From Trebonia kvetii (GTDB lineage: Bacteria > Actinomycetota > Actinomycetes > Streptosporangiales > Streptosporangiaceae), in contig NZ_RPFW01000008.1 in NCBI RefSeq assembly GCF_007827045.1, positions 62,001 through 126,000 of the forward strand: DNA of 64,000 nucleotides. Reading direction: 5' to 3'. Within the stretch, counting starts at the first letter, position 1; each line of letters starts with the position of its first letter. Made by a program: the position numbers and the translations under genes. This document shows, one piece after another, positions 40,304-49,245 of the stretch. Below the pieces are notes generated by a model. That model ran no database searches. It saw only the letters and a list, made by a program, of their open reading frames with translations, and was not told the origin of the DNA.

Positions 40304-41121
40304 TACCTCCCGCGTTCACCTACGTCAGGGCCAACTCGGTCGACGAGGCCGTCGGCCTCGCGGCCGAGCACGGCGAGGACGCCAAGTACCTGGCGGGCGG
40401 CCAGTCGCTGCTGCCGCTGATGAAGCTGCGGTTCGCCGCGCCGACGGTGCTTATCGACCTCGGCCGGGTCAGCGAGCTCTCCTACATCCGCGACGAGGGC
40501 AACCACGTGGCGATCGGGGCGCTCACCAGGCACCACGACGTCGCGACGTCGGCGCTGCTGCTGTCCGACATCCCGCTGCTTGCGCACACGGCCGAGGCCG
40601 TCGGCGACCCGCAGATCAGGCACCGCGGCACGATCGGCGGCTCGGTCGCGCACGCCGACGCAGCCGCCGACCTGCCGGCCGCGCTGCTCGCGCTCGACGC
40701 GACGTTCGTCATCCGCGGCGCGGACGGCGAGCGCTCGGTGCCGGCGGCGGAGTTCTTCCGCGGCATCTTCGAGACCGCGATCGAGCCGGGCGAACTGCTC
40801 ACCGAGATCCAGGTGCCCAAGCCGGCCGCGCCCGCCGCGTGGTCGTTCCAGAAGTTCAACAAGCGGGCGATCGACTTCGCGATCGTCGGCGTGGCCGTGC
40901 AGGGCAGCGCTGTCGCGCTGATCAACATGGGCTCGACCCCGCTGCGGGCGACCGCGGTGGAGTCCGCGCTCGCCTCCGGCGCCTCGGCCGCCGACGCGGC
41001 CGCGCTGGCCGCCGAGGGCACCAACGCGGGCTCCGACATTCACGCGTCAAGGGAATACCGCGAGCACCTGGCGCGGGTTCTGGTCCGCCGCGCCCTGGAG
41101 GAGTCCTCCGCGAGGGCGTAA
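40300..41121 (+). CDS. Molybdenum hydroxylase medium FAD subunit
   Basis: The gene encodes 273 residues from GTG 40300, overlapping the small-subunit stop. FAD-binding motifs are [19 protein letters not shown] and [34 protein letters not shown] and the C-terminal CO-dehydrogenase flavoprotein domain follow. It accepts electrons from the [2Fe-2S] subunit. The gene order large-small-medium differs from the medium-small-large order of the classical cox operon. No maturation genes (coxD-G or xdhC-like) follow; a strong hairpin ends the operon. Confidence 0.93.
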   Translation: MIPPAFTYVRANSVDEAVGLAAEHGEDAKYLAGGQSLLPLMKLRFAAPTVLIDLGRVSELSYIRDEGNHVAIGALTRHHDVATSALLLSDIPLLAHTAEAVGDPQIRHRGTIGGSVAHADAAADLPAALLALDATFVIRGADGERSVPAAEFFRGIFETAIEPGELLTEIQVPKPAAPAAWSFQKFNKRAIDFAIVGVAVQGSAVALINMGSTPLRATAVESALASGASAADAAALAAEGTNAGSDIHASREYREHLARVLVRRALEESSARA

Positions 41122-41136
41122 CGACCGCACCGTGGC

Positions 41137-41171
41137 GGGGGAGCGGAGGCATGCGGCGCCTCCGCTCCCCC
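41137..41171 (+). terminator. Terminator of the molybdenum hydroxylase operon
   Basis: A perfect 14-bp stem, GGGGGAGCGGAGGC (41137-41150) with GCCTCCGCTCCCCC (41158-41171), has a 7-nt loop and begins 15 bases after the medium-subunit stop. Confidence 0.75.
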
Positions 41172-41371
41172 GTCCGGTGTCTTCGCTAGCTGGTCTTCAC
41201 CGGCCGGTCTTCCCCGACTGGCCGCTGCGCGCCCGGCAGCGTCGTCCGCCGTCCGCGGGGCAATATTCACCTTCATTTAACAACGCCATCGCATGACGTT
41301 CCCGGCCCGCGCCTAGCGTGGGAGCCCGGGCCGAGCGCAAAGTCTCCGCCCGCGGCCGGGAGATGAGCACG

Positions 41372-42808
41372 ATGAGGCGGCTGGGGTTTTCGCTGGCGGC
41401 GGCGTGCCTGGCGACCGCGATGTCGGTCGCCGGTACGGGCGCCGCGCGGGCCGCGGCGGCGGTACCGGTCACCTCAGGCACGCACTCCTCGGGCCGGGTG
41501 ACCGTGCGCGTGGACGTCTCCGGTCCGGCGATCGGCCAGGTCGGCCAGCACTTCATCGGGCTGTCCGTCGAGTCGGGCGCGCTGCGCACCAGGGCTCCCC
41601 AGCTCAAGAACACCGGCAATCTCGCCAGGCTGCTCGCCAACCTGGGGGCCGGCGTCCTGCGGTTCGGCGGCGATACGGCCGACGACGAGTCCTTCGCGGG
41701 TACCTCAGCCGCCACGCTCAGGGGCCTAGCCAGCCTGGTGCGCGCGGCCGGCTGGTCGGTCCTGTACACAGAGAACCTCGGGCACTTCAAGGCGGCGCGG
41801 GTCCGCGCCGACGCCAAGGCGGTCCGCCGCGCGCTCGGCGGCAACCTGTTCGCGTTCGCCTGCGGCAACGAGCCCGACCAGTACGTGCCGATCGGCCTGC
41901 GCCCGCCCAGCTGGACCGTGGGCGACTACCTGGCCCAGGTGAACGCCTGTTACCAGGCCATCCGCTCAATCGCGCCGCAGGCGCCGCTCGCGGGTCCGGA
42001 CGCCGACTACCACAGGACCTTGCTCGCGTCCTACGCCAGGCGGGACGCGAGCACCATCGACTGGTACGGCGCGCACTACTATCCGCTCGGCTGCCGCGGG
42101 CTCCGTGCCGGCACCACCGCCTCCGCCGCTACGTCCATGCTGTCGGCCACGACGGCCGAGGCCGAGGCCGCCAGGTTCGACATCTACGCCGGGATGGCGG
42201 CGATCGCCGGGCACCCGCTCGTGCTGACCGAGACGAGCAGCGCCTGCCGTGGCGGCATACCGGACGTCAGCGATTCCTTCGCCTCGGCCCTGTGGGTCAT
42301 CGACTACCTGCTCACCGGCGCCGAGCACGGCGTGCACGCGATGAATATCGCGACCGGGCTCTCCGCCGCTTGCGCCACCTACACGGTGCTGTGCCTGCAC
42401 GGGGACAACGAGTACTTCGCCCAGCCGGTCTACTACGGCCTGCTGCTGACCAGGATGCTCGGCACCGGCAGGCTCGTGCCGGTCAGCATCGTCCAGGCGT
42501 GGCACCAGCACATCACGGCCTTCGCGCTGCGCAGCGGCGGCCGCCTGCGGCTATTGGTGGAGAACCTGGACAGCGCGGCGGCGGCGGTCACGCTCCACGT
42601 CGGCAGCTACCGCGGCACCGCGACGGCCGACCGGCTGCGGGCACCGTCCCTGCTCGCCAGATCGGGGGTGACCATCCAGGAGCGGCGGGTCTCTGCTGAC
42701 GGCTCCTTCTCGCCGGGCAGGCCGGACACCGTCACATGCGCCGCCGCCGGCTGCCGGCTGACCCTGCCCGGCTACTCGGCGGCCCTGGTCAAGGTCCCGG
42801 TCGGCTAG
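41372..42808 (+). CDS. Secreted GH79-like glycoside hydrolase
   Basis: About 478 residues from ATG 41372, which has GGGAG at good spacing; ATG 41363 is an alternative. A signal peptide (RRLGFSLAAACLATAMSVAG) ends near AARAAAA. The catalytic (beta/alpha)8 domain shows VLRFGGDTADDE, the acid/base Glu in FACGNEPDQY and the nucleophile Glu in LVLTETSSACRGG, the pattern of heparanase/beta-glucuronidase family GH79. The C-terminal 110 residues form a beta domain (LRLLVENLDSAAAAVTLHVG). Its target is probably a uronic-acid or related glycan outside the cell. No operon partner. Confidence 0.8.
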   Translation: MRRLGFSLAAACLATAMSVAGTGAARAAAAVPVTSGTHSSGRVTVRVDVSGPAIGQVGQHFIGLSVESGALRTRAPQLKNTGNLARLLANLGAGVLRFGGDTADDESFAGTSAATLRGLASLVRAAGWSVLYTENLGHFKAARVRADAKAVRRALGGNLFAFACGNEPDQYVPIGLRPPSWTVGDYLAQVNACYQAIRSIAPQAPLAGPDADYHRTLLASYARRDASTIDWYGAHYYPLGCRGLRAGTTASAATSMLSATTAEAEAARFDIYAGMAAIAGHPLVLTETSSACRGGIPDVSDSFASALWVIDYLLTGAEHGVHAMNIATGLSAACATYTVLCLHGDNEYFAQPVYYGLLLTRMLGTGRLVPVSIVQAWHQHITAFALRSGGRLRLLVENLDSAAAAVTLHVGSYRGTATADRLRAPSLLARSGVTIQERRVSADGSFSPGRPDTVTCAAAGCRLTLPGYSAALVKVPVG

Positions 42809-42814
42809 CCCCGT

Positions 42815-42853
42815 CGGCCAGCCCAGCCGGCCAGCCCAGCCGGCCAGCCCAGC
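42815..42853 (+). repeat. Three tandem 13-bp repeats
   Basis: The unit CGGCCAGCCCAGC repeats three times exactly between the GH79 stop and the lnt start. No spacers, so not a CRISPR. Likely slippage in intergenic DNA. Confidence 0.8.
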
Positions 42854-42875
42854 CGCGAGTCCCGTTGTTGACGCG

Positions 42876-44594
42876 ATGTTCGACAATGAAGGGGTGAGGT
42901 TGCGTGGCAAGCTCCTGCGCCCGTTCCGGTACCCGGCGCGACGGCTGGCGTTCCTCGCGGGCGGGGTGCCCGCGGTGCTGGTCTTCCCCGGCCCGTCGCT
43001 GTGGTATCTCGCCTGGTTCGCGCTCGTGCCCGCGATGGCGCTGTTCACCGGGGCCGGCACGACGCGCGAGGCGATCGCGCGCGGCTGGTGGTTCGGCGCC
43101 GGCTACCTGATCGCCATCCTGCAGTGGATGACGCCGGAGATCGGCCCCGGCGTGGTGCTGATCGGCGGGATCTTCGGCTGCATGTATTCGCCGTTCGCCG
43201 TCGCCGTCAGCCGCCTGCTGCGGCCCGCGGTCACCCTGCCGCGGCTGCTCGCCGCGCTCGCGGTCGTCCCCGCCACCTGGCTGATACCGGAATGGATCAG
43301 GTCGTATCAGGGCCTCGGCGGTCCCTGGGGCCTCTACGGCGCGTCGCAGTGGCAGCACCCCGCGGTGCTCGCGCTGGCCGGCGTCGGCGGCGTCTGGCTG
43401 GTCAGCGTGGCGCTCCTGCTCGCGAACACCGGCCTGACGCTGATACTCGGCGCGTTCCGGCCGGACCTGCTCGCCCCGGGGGCGGGGACGGCTGCGCGGG
43501 CCCCGGCTGGCAGGCGTGTCGCGCTCGCCGCCGCCGGCGCCGCCACCTTTGCCGCTGCGGCCATCTCCGGGCCGCTCGCCTTCGCCCTGACGCCGCCGTT
43601 CCCCGCGGTCCGCCAGGTCTCGGTCGCCCTGGTGCAGCCGGGCATCGTGCACGACCCGGCCAGGCGGGTCGACGCGTCGGAGACGCTCACCAGGCAATTC
43701 ACCGCGGGCAAGGCGCTGGCGAAGGACCACCCCGGGCTGATCGTCTGGGGTGAGTCGAGCGTCGCCTACGACCTCGCTGTCAGCCCCGGGCTGCTCGCCG
43801 GCATCGAGAACCTGTCGCGGCAGGCGGGCGCGGAGATCCTGACCAGCCAGGACTCCACCCTGCCAGGACCTGACGGCGGCCAGGAGAAGGTCGCCGTGCT
43901 CGTCAGCCCGTCCGGCATCCAGGGCCGCTACGTGAAGACCAGGCTCGTGCCGTTCGGCGAGTACATACCGTTCAGGCAGCAGCTCGGCTGGCTCACCCGG
44001 GTAAGCAAGGCCGCGTCGTCGAACATGATCCCTGGCTCGGGCGCGCGCATGCTCACCGTGACGGGCCAGGCGGTCGGCGCGCCGCTTGAGGTGGGGGTGC
44101 TCATCTGCTTCGAGTCCGCCTTCCCCGACATGTCCCGGGTGGAGACCGCCCAGGGCGCACAGCTCATCGTGTACCAGTCGTCAACCTCCACGTTCCAGGG
44201 CACCTGGGGACCTGACCAGCACGCGAGCCTGGCCGCGATCCGCGCGGCGGAGACCGGGCGGCCGGTGGTGCAGGCCGCGCTGACCGGGGACTCGGCGGCC
44301 TTCGATGCCCGCGGCCGGCTGCTGTCCTGGCTCGGCCAGGACAGCAGGGGAGTCGTCACGGTCACCCTCGCCCTGCCCGCGGCCTCGGCGCGGACCTTCT
44401 ACGACCAGGCAGGCGACTATGTGATGTGGTCGGGCGTCGCCACCACCGCGTTTGCCGCGCTGGTCATGCTGCTACGCCGGCGATACTTTCCAGTCAATAG
44501 CACTGGTGCCCCCGGCGGTCGTACGGCAGAATATGAGGCGAATACCGGAGATCGGCGTGCGTCAGCGAGCGCTCGGCGGGCCAACCGGGCGTGA
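42876..44594 (+). CDS. lnt: Apolipoprotein N-acyltransferase
   Basis: Lnt adds the third acyl chain to the N-terminal Cys of lipoproteins at the membrane. The 572-residue protein has several N-terminal membrane helices and a nitrilase domain. The triad is visible: Glu in IVWGESSVAYD, Lys in GRYVKTRLVPFGEYIP and Cys in LICFESAFPD. A final membrane helix (MWSGVATTAFAALVMLL) and a disordered basic tail follow. ATG 42876 is the first start; GTG 42894 is possible. The window contains several lipoproteins it could serve. It precedes a DUF3145 gene. Confidence 0.88.
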   Translation: MFDNEGVRLRGKLLRPFRYPARRLAFLAGGVPAVLVFPGPSLWYLAWFALVPAMALFTGAGTTREAIARGWWFGAGYLIAILQWMTPEIGPGVVLIGGIFGCMYSPFAVAVSRLLRPAVTLPRLLAALAVVPATWLIPEWIRSYQGLGGPWGLYGASQWQHPAVLALAGVGGVWLVSVALLLANTGLTLILGAFRPDLLAPGAGTAARAPAGRRVALAAAGAATFAAAAISGPLAFALTPPFPAVRQVSVALVQPGIVHDPARRVDASETLTRQFTAGKALAKDHPGLIVWGESSVAYDLAVSPGLLAGIENLSRQAGAEILTSQDSTLPGPDGGQEKVAVLVSPSGIQGRYVKTRLVPFGEYIPFRQQLGWLTRVSKAASSNMIPGSGARMLTVTGQAVGAPLEVGVLICFESAFPDMSRVETAQGAQLIVYQSSTSTFQGTWGPDQHASLAAIRAAETGRPVVQAALTGDSAAFDARGRLLSWLGQDSRGVVTVTLALPAASARTFYDQAGDYVMWSGVATTAFAALVMLLRRRYFPVNSTGAPGGRTAEYEANTGDRRASASARRANRA

Positions 44595-44641
44595 TGAGGT
44601 CGCAGGGGAAGGCGAACCTCGTCTTACGCAGGGAGGCACCG

Positions 44642-45136
44642 GTGTCGGTTTACGGCGTTCTGCAGGTCCATTCGGCGCCCCCCGCGCTGTGCCCGCACAT
44701 CGAGTGGGCAGTGGCGGGGACCGTCGGATCGGCCGTCAACATGCCCTGGGTCAGCCAGCCCGCTGCCCCAGGGTCTCTTCGTGCTGAGCTCACGTGGAAG
44801 GGCAAGCCCGGCATGGCCGGCGCCATCACCTCCGCGCTGGCCGGCTGGAACAGGCTGCGCTTCGAGGTGACCGAGGAAGCGTCACCCGGCTGCGACGCCA
44901 TGCGCTACTGCTATACCCCCAACCTCGGGCTGTTCTCCGCGACCACCAGCGCGAACGGCGACATCCTGGTGCCGGAGAACAAGCTGCGGGCCGCGCTCGC
45001 CCTCGGCGCCAACGGCACGGCGATCCTGGAAAAGGAGCTGGACCGGCTGCTCGGCGGCGCCTGGGACAATGAGCTCGAGCCGTTCCGCCGGGCAGGCGAC
45101 GGCGCCCCGGTCCGCTGGCTGAACGCCACCGGCTGA
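44642..45136 (+). CDS. DUF3145 protein
   Basis: The gene encodes 164 residues from GTG 44642, which follows GCAGGGAGGC; upstream in-frame starts lie in the lnt tail region. The family pattern is clear: VYGVLQVHSAPPALCPHIEW at the start, then PAAPGSLRAELTWKGKPGMA and RLRFEVTEEASPGCDAMRYC. It continues with YTPNLGLFSATTSANGDILV and the C-terminal LEKELDRLLGGAWDNELEPF. This protein is universal in actinomycetes; its function is not known. It is followed after two bases by an SDR gene. Confidence 0.9.
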   Translation: MSVYGVLQVHSAPPALCPHIEWAVAGTVGSAVNMPWVSQPAAPGSLRAELTWKGKPGMAGAITSALAGWNRLRFEVTEEASPGCDAMRYCYTPNLGLFSATTSANGDILVPENKLRAALALGANGTAILEKELDRLLGGAWDNELEPFRRAGDGAPVRWLNATG

Positions 45137-45138
45137 CG

Positions 45139-46218
45139 ATGAGCGGCTTCACCACTTCCGACATTCCCCACCTTTCCGGCCAGACGGCCATCGTCACCGG
45201 CGCGAGCAGCGGCATCGGCCTGGAGACCGCGAAGGCGCTCGCCGCCCGCGGCGCCCGGGTGATTCTCGCGGTCCGCGACCTCGACAGGGGCCGCCGGGCC
45301 GCTGTCCAGGTCCAGGGTCAGGGGTCCGGGCCAGGGACGACCGAGGTCCGCCTGCTCGACCTCGCCAGCCTGGAGTCGGTGCGCGCGTTCGCGGCCGGCT
45401 GGTCGGGCCCTGTCGACCTGCTGATCAACAACGCGGGCGTCATGATCCCGCCGCTGTCCCGCACCGCCGACGGCTTCGAGCTGCAGTTCGGCACCAATCA
45501 CCTCGGGCATTTCGCCCTCACCAACCTGCTGCTGCCCAGCATCGGCGGCCGGGGTCGCGTCGTGACGGTCTCCTCGAACGCGCACAAGGGCGGCAGCATC
45601 GACTTCAACGACCTCAACTGGGAGCGCAAGCGGTACCGAGCGTGGCGCGCCTACAGCCAGTCCAAGCTGGCAAACCTGCTGTTCACCGCGGAATTGCAGC
45701 GCAGGCTCACCGAGGCGGGCTCGACGGTGCTTTCCGTGGCGGCGCACCCCGGCTACGCGGCGACCAACCTCCAGTCGGGCAGCGGCAGCGCGATCACCCG
45801 CTTCGCCATGGAGAAGCTCGGCAACCGGCTGCTCGCGCAGGACGCGCGCGGCGGCGCCCTGCCGACCCTCTACGTGGCCACGGCCGCCGTGCCCGGCAAC
45901 ACGTTCGCCGGCCCGTCCGGCTTCGCCGGCCTGCGCGGCGCCCCCGCGCCCTGCTCTCGCTCGAAGGCCGCGAGCGACCCGGAGGCCGCTCGCAGGCTCT
46001 GGGATGTCTCCGAGCAAATGACCGGCATACGTTTCCCTGACATTCAGCCACGCTTAAGGTCCGGTAACCGCCTGGGTGCGCTGGGTAGCGCTGCGCTTAG
46101 TACCCAATCGTTTGCATTACGGCTTTATGTCTATGCCTGCCAAATCTCCCGCGACCGCGCGCCGACGTCATTAGCATCGGTCGCTGTGCCCGGCTGCGGT
46201 TTTTACGGGCATCTATAA
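45139..46218 (+). CDS. Short-chain dehydrogenase/reductase with an unusual C-terminal tail
   Basis: The protein has 359 residues. The retinol dehydrogenase-like SDR core has TAIVTGASSGIGLETAKALA (cofactor loop), LLINNAGVMIPP, VVTVSSNAHKGG with catalytic Ser, and RAYSQSKLANLLF with Tyr-x3-Lys. VAAHPGYAATNLQSG follows. The core usually ends near LWDVSEQMTGIRFPD. Here another 45 or so residues follow, encoded by much more AT-rich DNA (from about 46050), which looks like read-through of non-coding sequence after loss of the original stop. The substrate is unknown. It begins two bases after DUF3145. Confidence 0.85.
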   Translation: MSGFTTSDIPHLSGQTAIVTGASSGIGLETAKALAARGARVILAVRDLDRGRRAAVQVQGQGSGPGTTEVRLLDLASLESVRAFAAGWSGPVDLLINNAGVMIPPLSRTADGFELQFGTNHLGHFALTNLLLPSIGGRGRVVTVSSNAHKGGSIDFNDLNWERKRYRAWRAYSQSKLANLLFTAELQRRLTEAGSTVLSVAAHPGYAATNLQSGSGSAITRFAMEKLGNRLLAQDARGGALPTLYVATAAVPGNTFAGPSGFAGLRGAPAPCSRSKAASDPEAARRLWDVSEQMTGIRFPDIQPRLRSGNRLGALGSAALSTQSFALRLYVYACQISRDRAPTSLASVAVPGCGFYGHL

Positions 46219-46248
46219 CAGAATCAGGCTGCATCGCACGGAGTGATT

Positions 46249-47229
46249 ATGAGAATTCAGAACGCATGCCGGGCGTCTATCGTGGCGGCAGCGTCGCTGG
46301 TCACACTGGCAGGATGTTCGGCGTCGTCGGGCGGGGCCAGCGGGGGCAGCCTTGAAAAGACGGACATCGTCGTCGATGCATTTCCCGCGATTGATTCCGC
46401 GGGCCTGTTCATCGCGGAGCAGCGCGGGCTGTTCAAGGCGCAGGGCCTCAATGTCACCATCAAACTGGCCGCGACAAGCCAGACGGCCATCGACGGCCAG
46501 CTCAAGGGGCAATTCGACATCACGTCTGCCGACTACGTAACCTACGTTGACAATGTGCTGCTCGACAAGGCGCCGCTGCGCATCATCGCCGAGTCGTCGT
46601 TCCTGCAGCCCAACGTGCTGACCCTGCTCGCCAAGCCGGGGTCAAAGGTCCAATCGGTCAGGCAGCTCAAGAACAAGACCGTCTCCGTCAACGCGCCGAA
46701 CGACATCGGCACCCTGCTCGTCGACTCGCTGCTCACCGACAACGGCGTGCCGCTCAGCTTGGTGAAGTTCAACAACAACGTCGACTTCCCGCACGTGCCG
46801 CAGAACCTCTTGACCGGGAAGGTGGACGCCGCCTTCGCGCCCGAGCCCTTCGTCAGCCTGTTCTCGATGAATGTCGGCACCCAGGAGCTTGCCGACCTCG
46901 ACCAGGGCGGCACGACCGACTTCCCCATCCAGGGCGTCGCTGTTACCCAGAAGTGGGCGCAGGACAACCCGCACTCCCTCGCCGCCTTCGAGCGTGCCTA
47001 CGCCCAAGGGCAGGAGATCGCCGACACCGAGCGCACCGCGGTCGAGTCGGCGCTGAAGAAGTTCCTCGGCATGCGGCCGCTCGCCGCGGCGCTCGTCTCG
47101 CTGCCCAGCTTTCCCGTCGGCGTGAACCCGGTCCGGCTGCAGCGCCTGGTGGACGCCATGGTCAGGTTCGGCCTGCTCAAGCAGAAGTACAGCGGCTTCA
47201 AGATCAAGTCCATCATCGACGGCGGCTGA
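46249..47229 (+). CDS. Orphan ABC solute-binding lipoprotein (NMT1/SsuA/ThiY type)
   Basis: The gene encodes 326 residues from ATG 46249, with ACGGAG upstream; GTG 46243 is possible. The signal peptide ends in the lipobox TLAGC. The mature protein has the periplasmic-binding fold: AIDSAGLFIAEQRGLFKAQG and LNVTIKLAATSQTAIDGQLK, then FDITSADYVTYVDNVL, KNKTVSVNAPNDIGTLLVDS and VDAAFAPEPFVSLF. Related proteins bind sulfonates, nitrate, taurine or thiamine precursors. No permease or ATPase gene is adjacent, so it may share a transporter encoded elsewhere or act as a sensor. Confidence 0.8.
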   Translation: MRIQNACRASIVAAASLVTLAGCSASSGGASGGSLEKTDIVVDAFPAIDSAGLFIAEQRGLFKAQGLNVTIKLAATSQTAIDGQLKGQFDITSADYVTYVDNVLLDKAPLRIIAESSFLQPNVLTLLAKPGSKVQSVRQLKNKTVSVNAPNDIGTLLVDSLLTDNGVPLSLVKFNNNVDFPHVPQNLLTGKVDAAFAPEPFVSLFSMNVGTQELADLDQGGTTDFPIQGVAVTQKWAQDNPHSLAAFERAYAQGQEIADTERTAVESALKKFLGMRPLAAALVSLPSFPVGVNPVRLQRLVDAMVRFGLLKQKYSGFKIKSIIDGG

Positions 47230-47245
47230 GCCGGGGCCTGTTATG

Positions 47246-47271
47246 TTGTCTCACTGTGACTAGTGAGACAA
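47246..47271. promoter_or_regulatory. Perfect inverted-repeat operator
   Basis: TTGTCTCACT (47246-47255) and AGTGAGACAA (47262-47271) flank GTGACT. Ten-base perfect arms with a 6-base centre are typical of TetR-type operators. The centre includes the GTG start of the small ORF at 47256, and a -10-like TATGTT lies at 47242-47247. Confidence 0.65.
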
Positions 47272-47432
47272 ATCGGATACCCGAGTACCGGCGGCTGGGG
47301 CCGCTCTGGACCGCACTCCATGGCCGACTTCACCGAGCTGCAGTGGGTCACCACCCGGGAGGGCACCGGCGGCTATCCCATGTAGTGGGTGTCCCGGTCT
47401 GTCCCGGGTCTGCCCCGGCTGCACGCCCGTGA
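47256..47432 (+). CDS. Possible leaderless regulator fragment
   Basis: GTG 47256 opens a 58-residue frame starting MTSETNRIPEYRRLGPLWTA. No ribosome site precedes it; TATGTT about nine bases upstream would make the message leaderless. The start sits in the centre of a perfect operator, as for autoregulated repressors. After about 30 residues the composition degrades, so it may be the stub of a lost regulator. An alternative 21-residue frame starts at ATG 47321 (MADFTELQWVTTREGTGGYP). The remainder of the gap 47230-47520 carries a promoter. Confidence 0.3.
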   Translation: MTSETNRIPEYRRLGPLWTALHGRLHRAAVGHHPGGHRRLSHVVGVPVCPGSAPAARP

Positions 47433-47449
47433 TGATCCGAACGTACGGT

Positions 47450-47477
47450 TGGTGTCAGCGGCCGCCCCGCGTACGCT
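47450..47477 (+). promoter_or_regulatory. Possible promoter of the succinate-semialdehyde dehydrogenase gene
   Basis: TTGGTG (47450-47455) and TACGCT (47472-47477) are spaced by 16 bases, 44 bases before ATG 47521; GGAGTAA lies just before the start codon. Confidence 0.4.
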
Positions 47478-47520
47478 CATCCGGAGTGGCCAACACGGTA
47501 CCAACGCCTGGAGTAACTGC

Positions 47521-48972
47521 ATGACTATCACTGAGCTCACCGGCATCGACGTCCCGACGGGGCTGCTCATCGGGGGGGAGTGGGGCAAGGGTCGCGGTAC
47601 GTTCCGTGTGCTTGACCCGGCGACAGAGGAACCGCTCGCCGAGGTCGCCGACGGCTCGGTGAACGACGGGCTCGACGCGGTGACCGCCGCCCAGGCGGCC
47701 CTTCCTGGCTGGGCCGCGACCCCGCCGCGCAAGCGCGCGGAGATCCTCCGCAAGGCCTACGAGCTGATGTCGGCGCGCAGCGAGCAGTTCGCCAGGCTGA
47801 TGTCGGCGGAGAACGGCAAGTCGCTGCGCGACGCGCGCGGCGAGGCAGCCTACGCGGCCGAGTTCTTCCGCTGGTACGCCGAGGAGGCGGTGCGCATCGA
47901 GGGCACCCTGATGCGCTCGCCGTCCGGCGCCAACCGCATTCTCACGCTGCACCAGCCGATCGGCGTGTCGCTGCTCATCACGCCGTGGAACTTCCCCGCC
48001 GCGATGGCCACCCGCAAGATCGGCCCCGCGCTCGCCGCCGGCTGCACGGTCGTGCTCAAGCCCGCCGCGGAGACGCCGCTGACCGCGCTCGCGCTCGCCG
48101 CGCTGCTGAGCGAGGCGGGGGTGCCCGACGGCGTGGTCAACGTGGTGACCACCACCACATCCGGTCCGGTCTGCGCCGCGATGATCGACGACCCCCGGGT
48201 GCGGAAGCTGTCCTTCACTGGCTCCACCGAGGTGGGGCGCATCCTGCTCGCCCAAGCGGCCAAGTCCATCGTCAGCTGCTCGATGGAGCTCGGCGGCAAC
48301 GCGCCGTTCATCATCTTCGAGGACGCGGACATCCCCGCCGCCGTCGAGGGCGCGCTGATCGCGAAGATGCGCAACGGCGGCGAGGCGTGCACCGCCGCCA
48401 ACCGCTTCTACGTGCATGAGGCGGTCGCCGCCGAGTTCACCGCGGCCTTCGCGGCCCGGCTGAAGGCCATGGTGGTCGGCCCCGGCCTCGACGAGGCGAC
48501 CGAGGTCGGCCCGCTCGTCAACGAGGACACCAGGTCTAAGGTGTCCGACCTGGTGGACGGCGCGACCGAGTCGGGCGCGGCGCTCGTCACCGGCGGCCGC
48601 GCGCCGGAGCGGCGCGGCTACTACTACGAGCCGACCCTGCTAGACGGCGTGCCCGCCGACGCGGCGATCCTGTCCACCGAGATCTTCGGCCCTGTCGCGC
48701 CCGTGGTGCGGTTCACCGATGAGGCCGAGGCGATCCGCTGGGCCAACGCGACCGAGTTCGGGCTCGTCTCCTACGTCTTCACCCAGGACCTGCGGCGCGG
48801 GCTGCGGGTGTCCGAGGCGCTGGACGCGGGCATGGTAGGGCTGAACCGTGGCCTCGTCTCCGACCCGGCCGCGCCGTTTGGCGGCACCAAGCAGTCGGGA
48901 CTCGGCCGCGAGGGCGCCCACGAGGGGCTGCTCGAGTACACCGAGACGAAGTACATCGCCACCGACTGGTAA
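47521..48972 (+). CDS. gabD: NAD(P)-dependent succinate-semialdehyde dehydrogenase
   Basis: The 483-residue aldehyde dehydrogenase oxidises succinate semialdehyde to succinate, the last step of GABA breakdown. Motifs are ITPWNFPAAMATRKIGPALA (NAD-binding), KLSFTGSTEVGRILLAQAAK, the general base in MELGGNAPFIIFEDAD, the catalytic Cys in GGEACTAANRFYVH, and FGGTKQSGLGREGAHEGLLE near the end. It resembles the GabD/SSADH group in length and in these motifs. No GABA aminotransferase or permease is adjacent. A TetR-like operator 250 bases upstream could control it. Confidence 0.88.
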   Translation: MTITELTGIDVPTGLLIGGEWGKGRGTFRVLDPATEEPLAEVADGSVNDGLDAVTAAQAALPGWAATPPRKRAEILRKAYELMSARSEQFARLMSAENGKSLRDARGEAAYAAEFFRWYAEEAVRIEGTLMRSPSGANRILTLHQPIGVSLLITPWNFPAAMATRKIGPALAAGCTVVLKPAAETPLTALALAALLSEAGVPDGVVNVVTTTTSGPVCAAMIDDPRVRKLSFTGSTEVGRILLAQAAKSIVSCSMELGGNAPFIIFEDADIPAAVEGALIAKMRNGGEACTAANRFYVHEAVAAEFTAAFAARLKAMVVGPGLDEATEVGPLVNEDTRSKVSDLVDGATESGAALVTGGRAPERRGYYYEPTLLDGVPADAAILSTEIFGPVAPVVRFTDEAEAIRWANATEFGLVSYVFTQDLRRGLRVSEALDAGMVGLNRGLVSDPAAPFGGTKQSGLGREGAHEGLLEYTETKYIATDW

Positions 48973-49245
48973 CGCCGGCTCGATGCACTTTAGTCAGTTT
49001 TTATATGCCCTATTTTACCATTGGGACTATCAGAAGCTCGTCATATGAGCCTGAGAACATGCAGGTCAAACCGGTATTTCAAGGTGCGAGACGGACATCA
49101 TATGTTGCCTGAAGCAGAAATTAGGAAGTGTTCTTATAGCGTGGCAATTAGATGACAGGCTGAGCGCATGTCCAATCCCGGATAAGGTGAGAGTGCACTT
49201 TATCGAGGAGATATGCGTCGCGGAGGAAGCGGAGGACAGCTAGCG
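48973..49245. other. AT-rich gap before the glycan cassette
   Basis: These 273 bases are markedly AT-rich relative to neighbouring genes (for example TTTTTATATGCCCTATTTTA near 49008). They hold the promoter region of the sugar dehydrogenase; TAAGGT at 49184-49189 is a possible -10. I see no gene, repeat or hairpin of note. The composition fits a boundary of acquired DNA. Confidence 0.45.

Noticed and set aside
37530-41121. Aerobic carbon monoxide dehydrogenase (form I)
   Set aside because: The active-site loop is AYRGAGR, not AYxCSFR, and subunit order and lack of maturation genes do not fit.
42815-42853. Tandem repeats as a possible CRISPR array
   Set aside because: Three 13-bp units directly abut with no spacers, and no cas genes are present.
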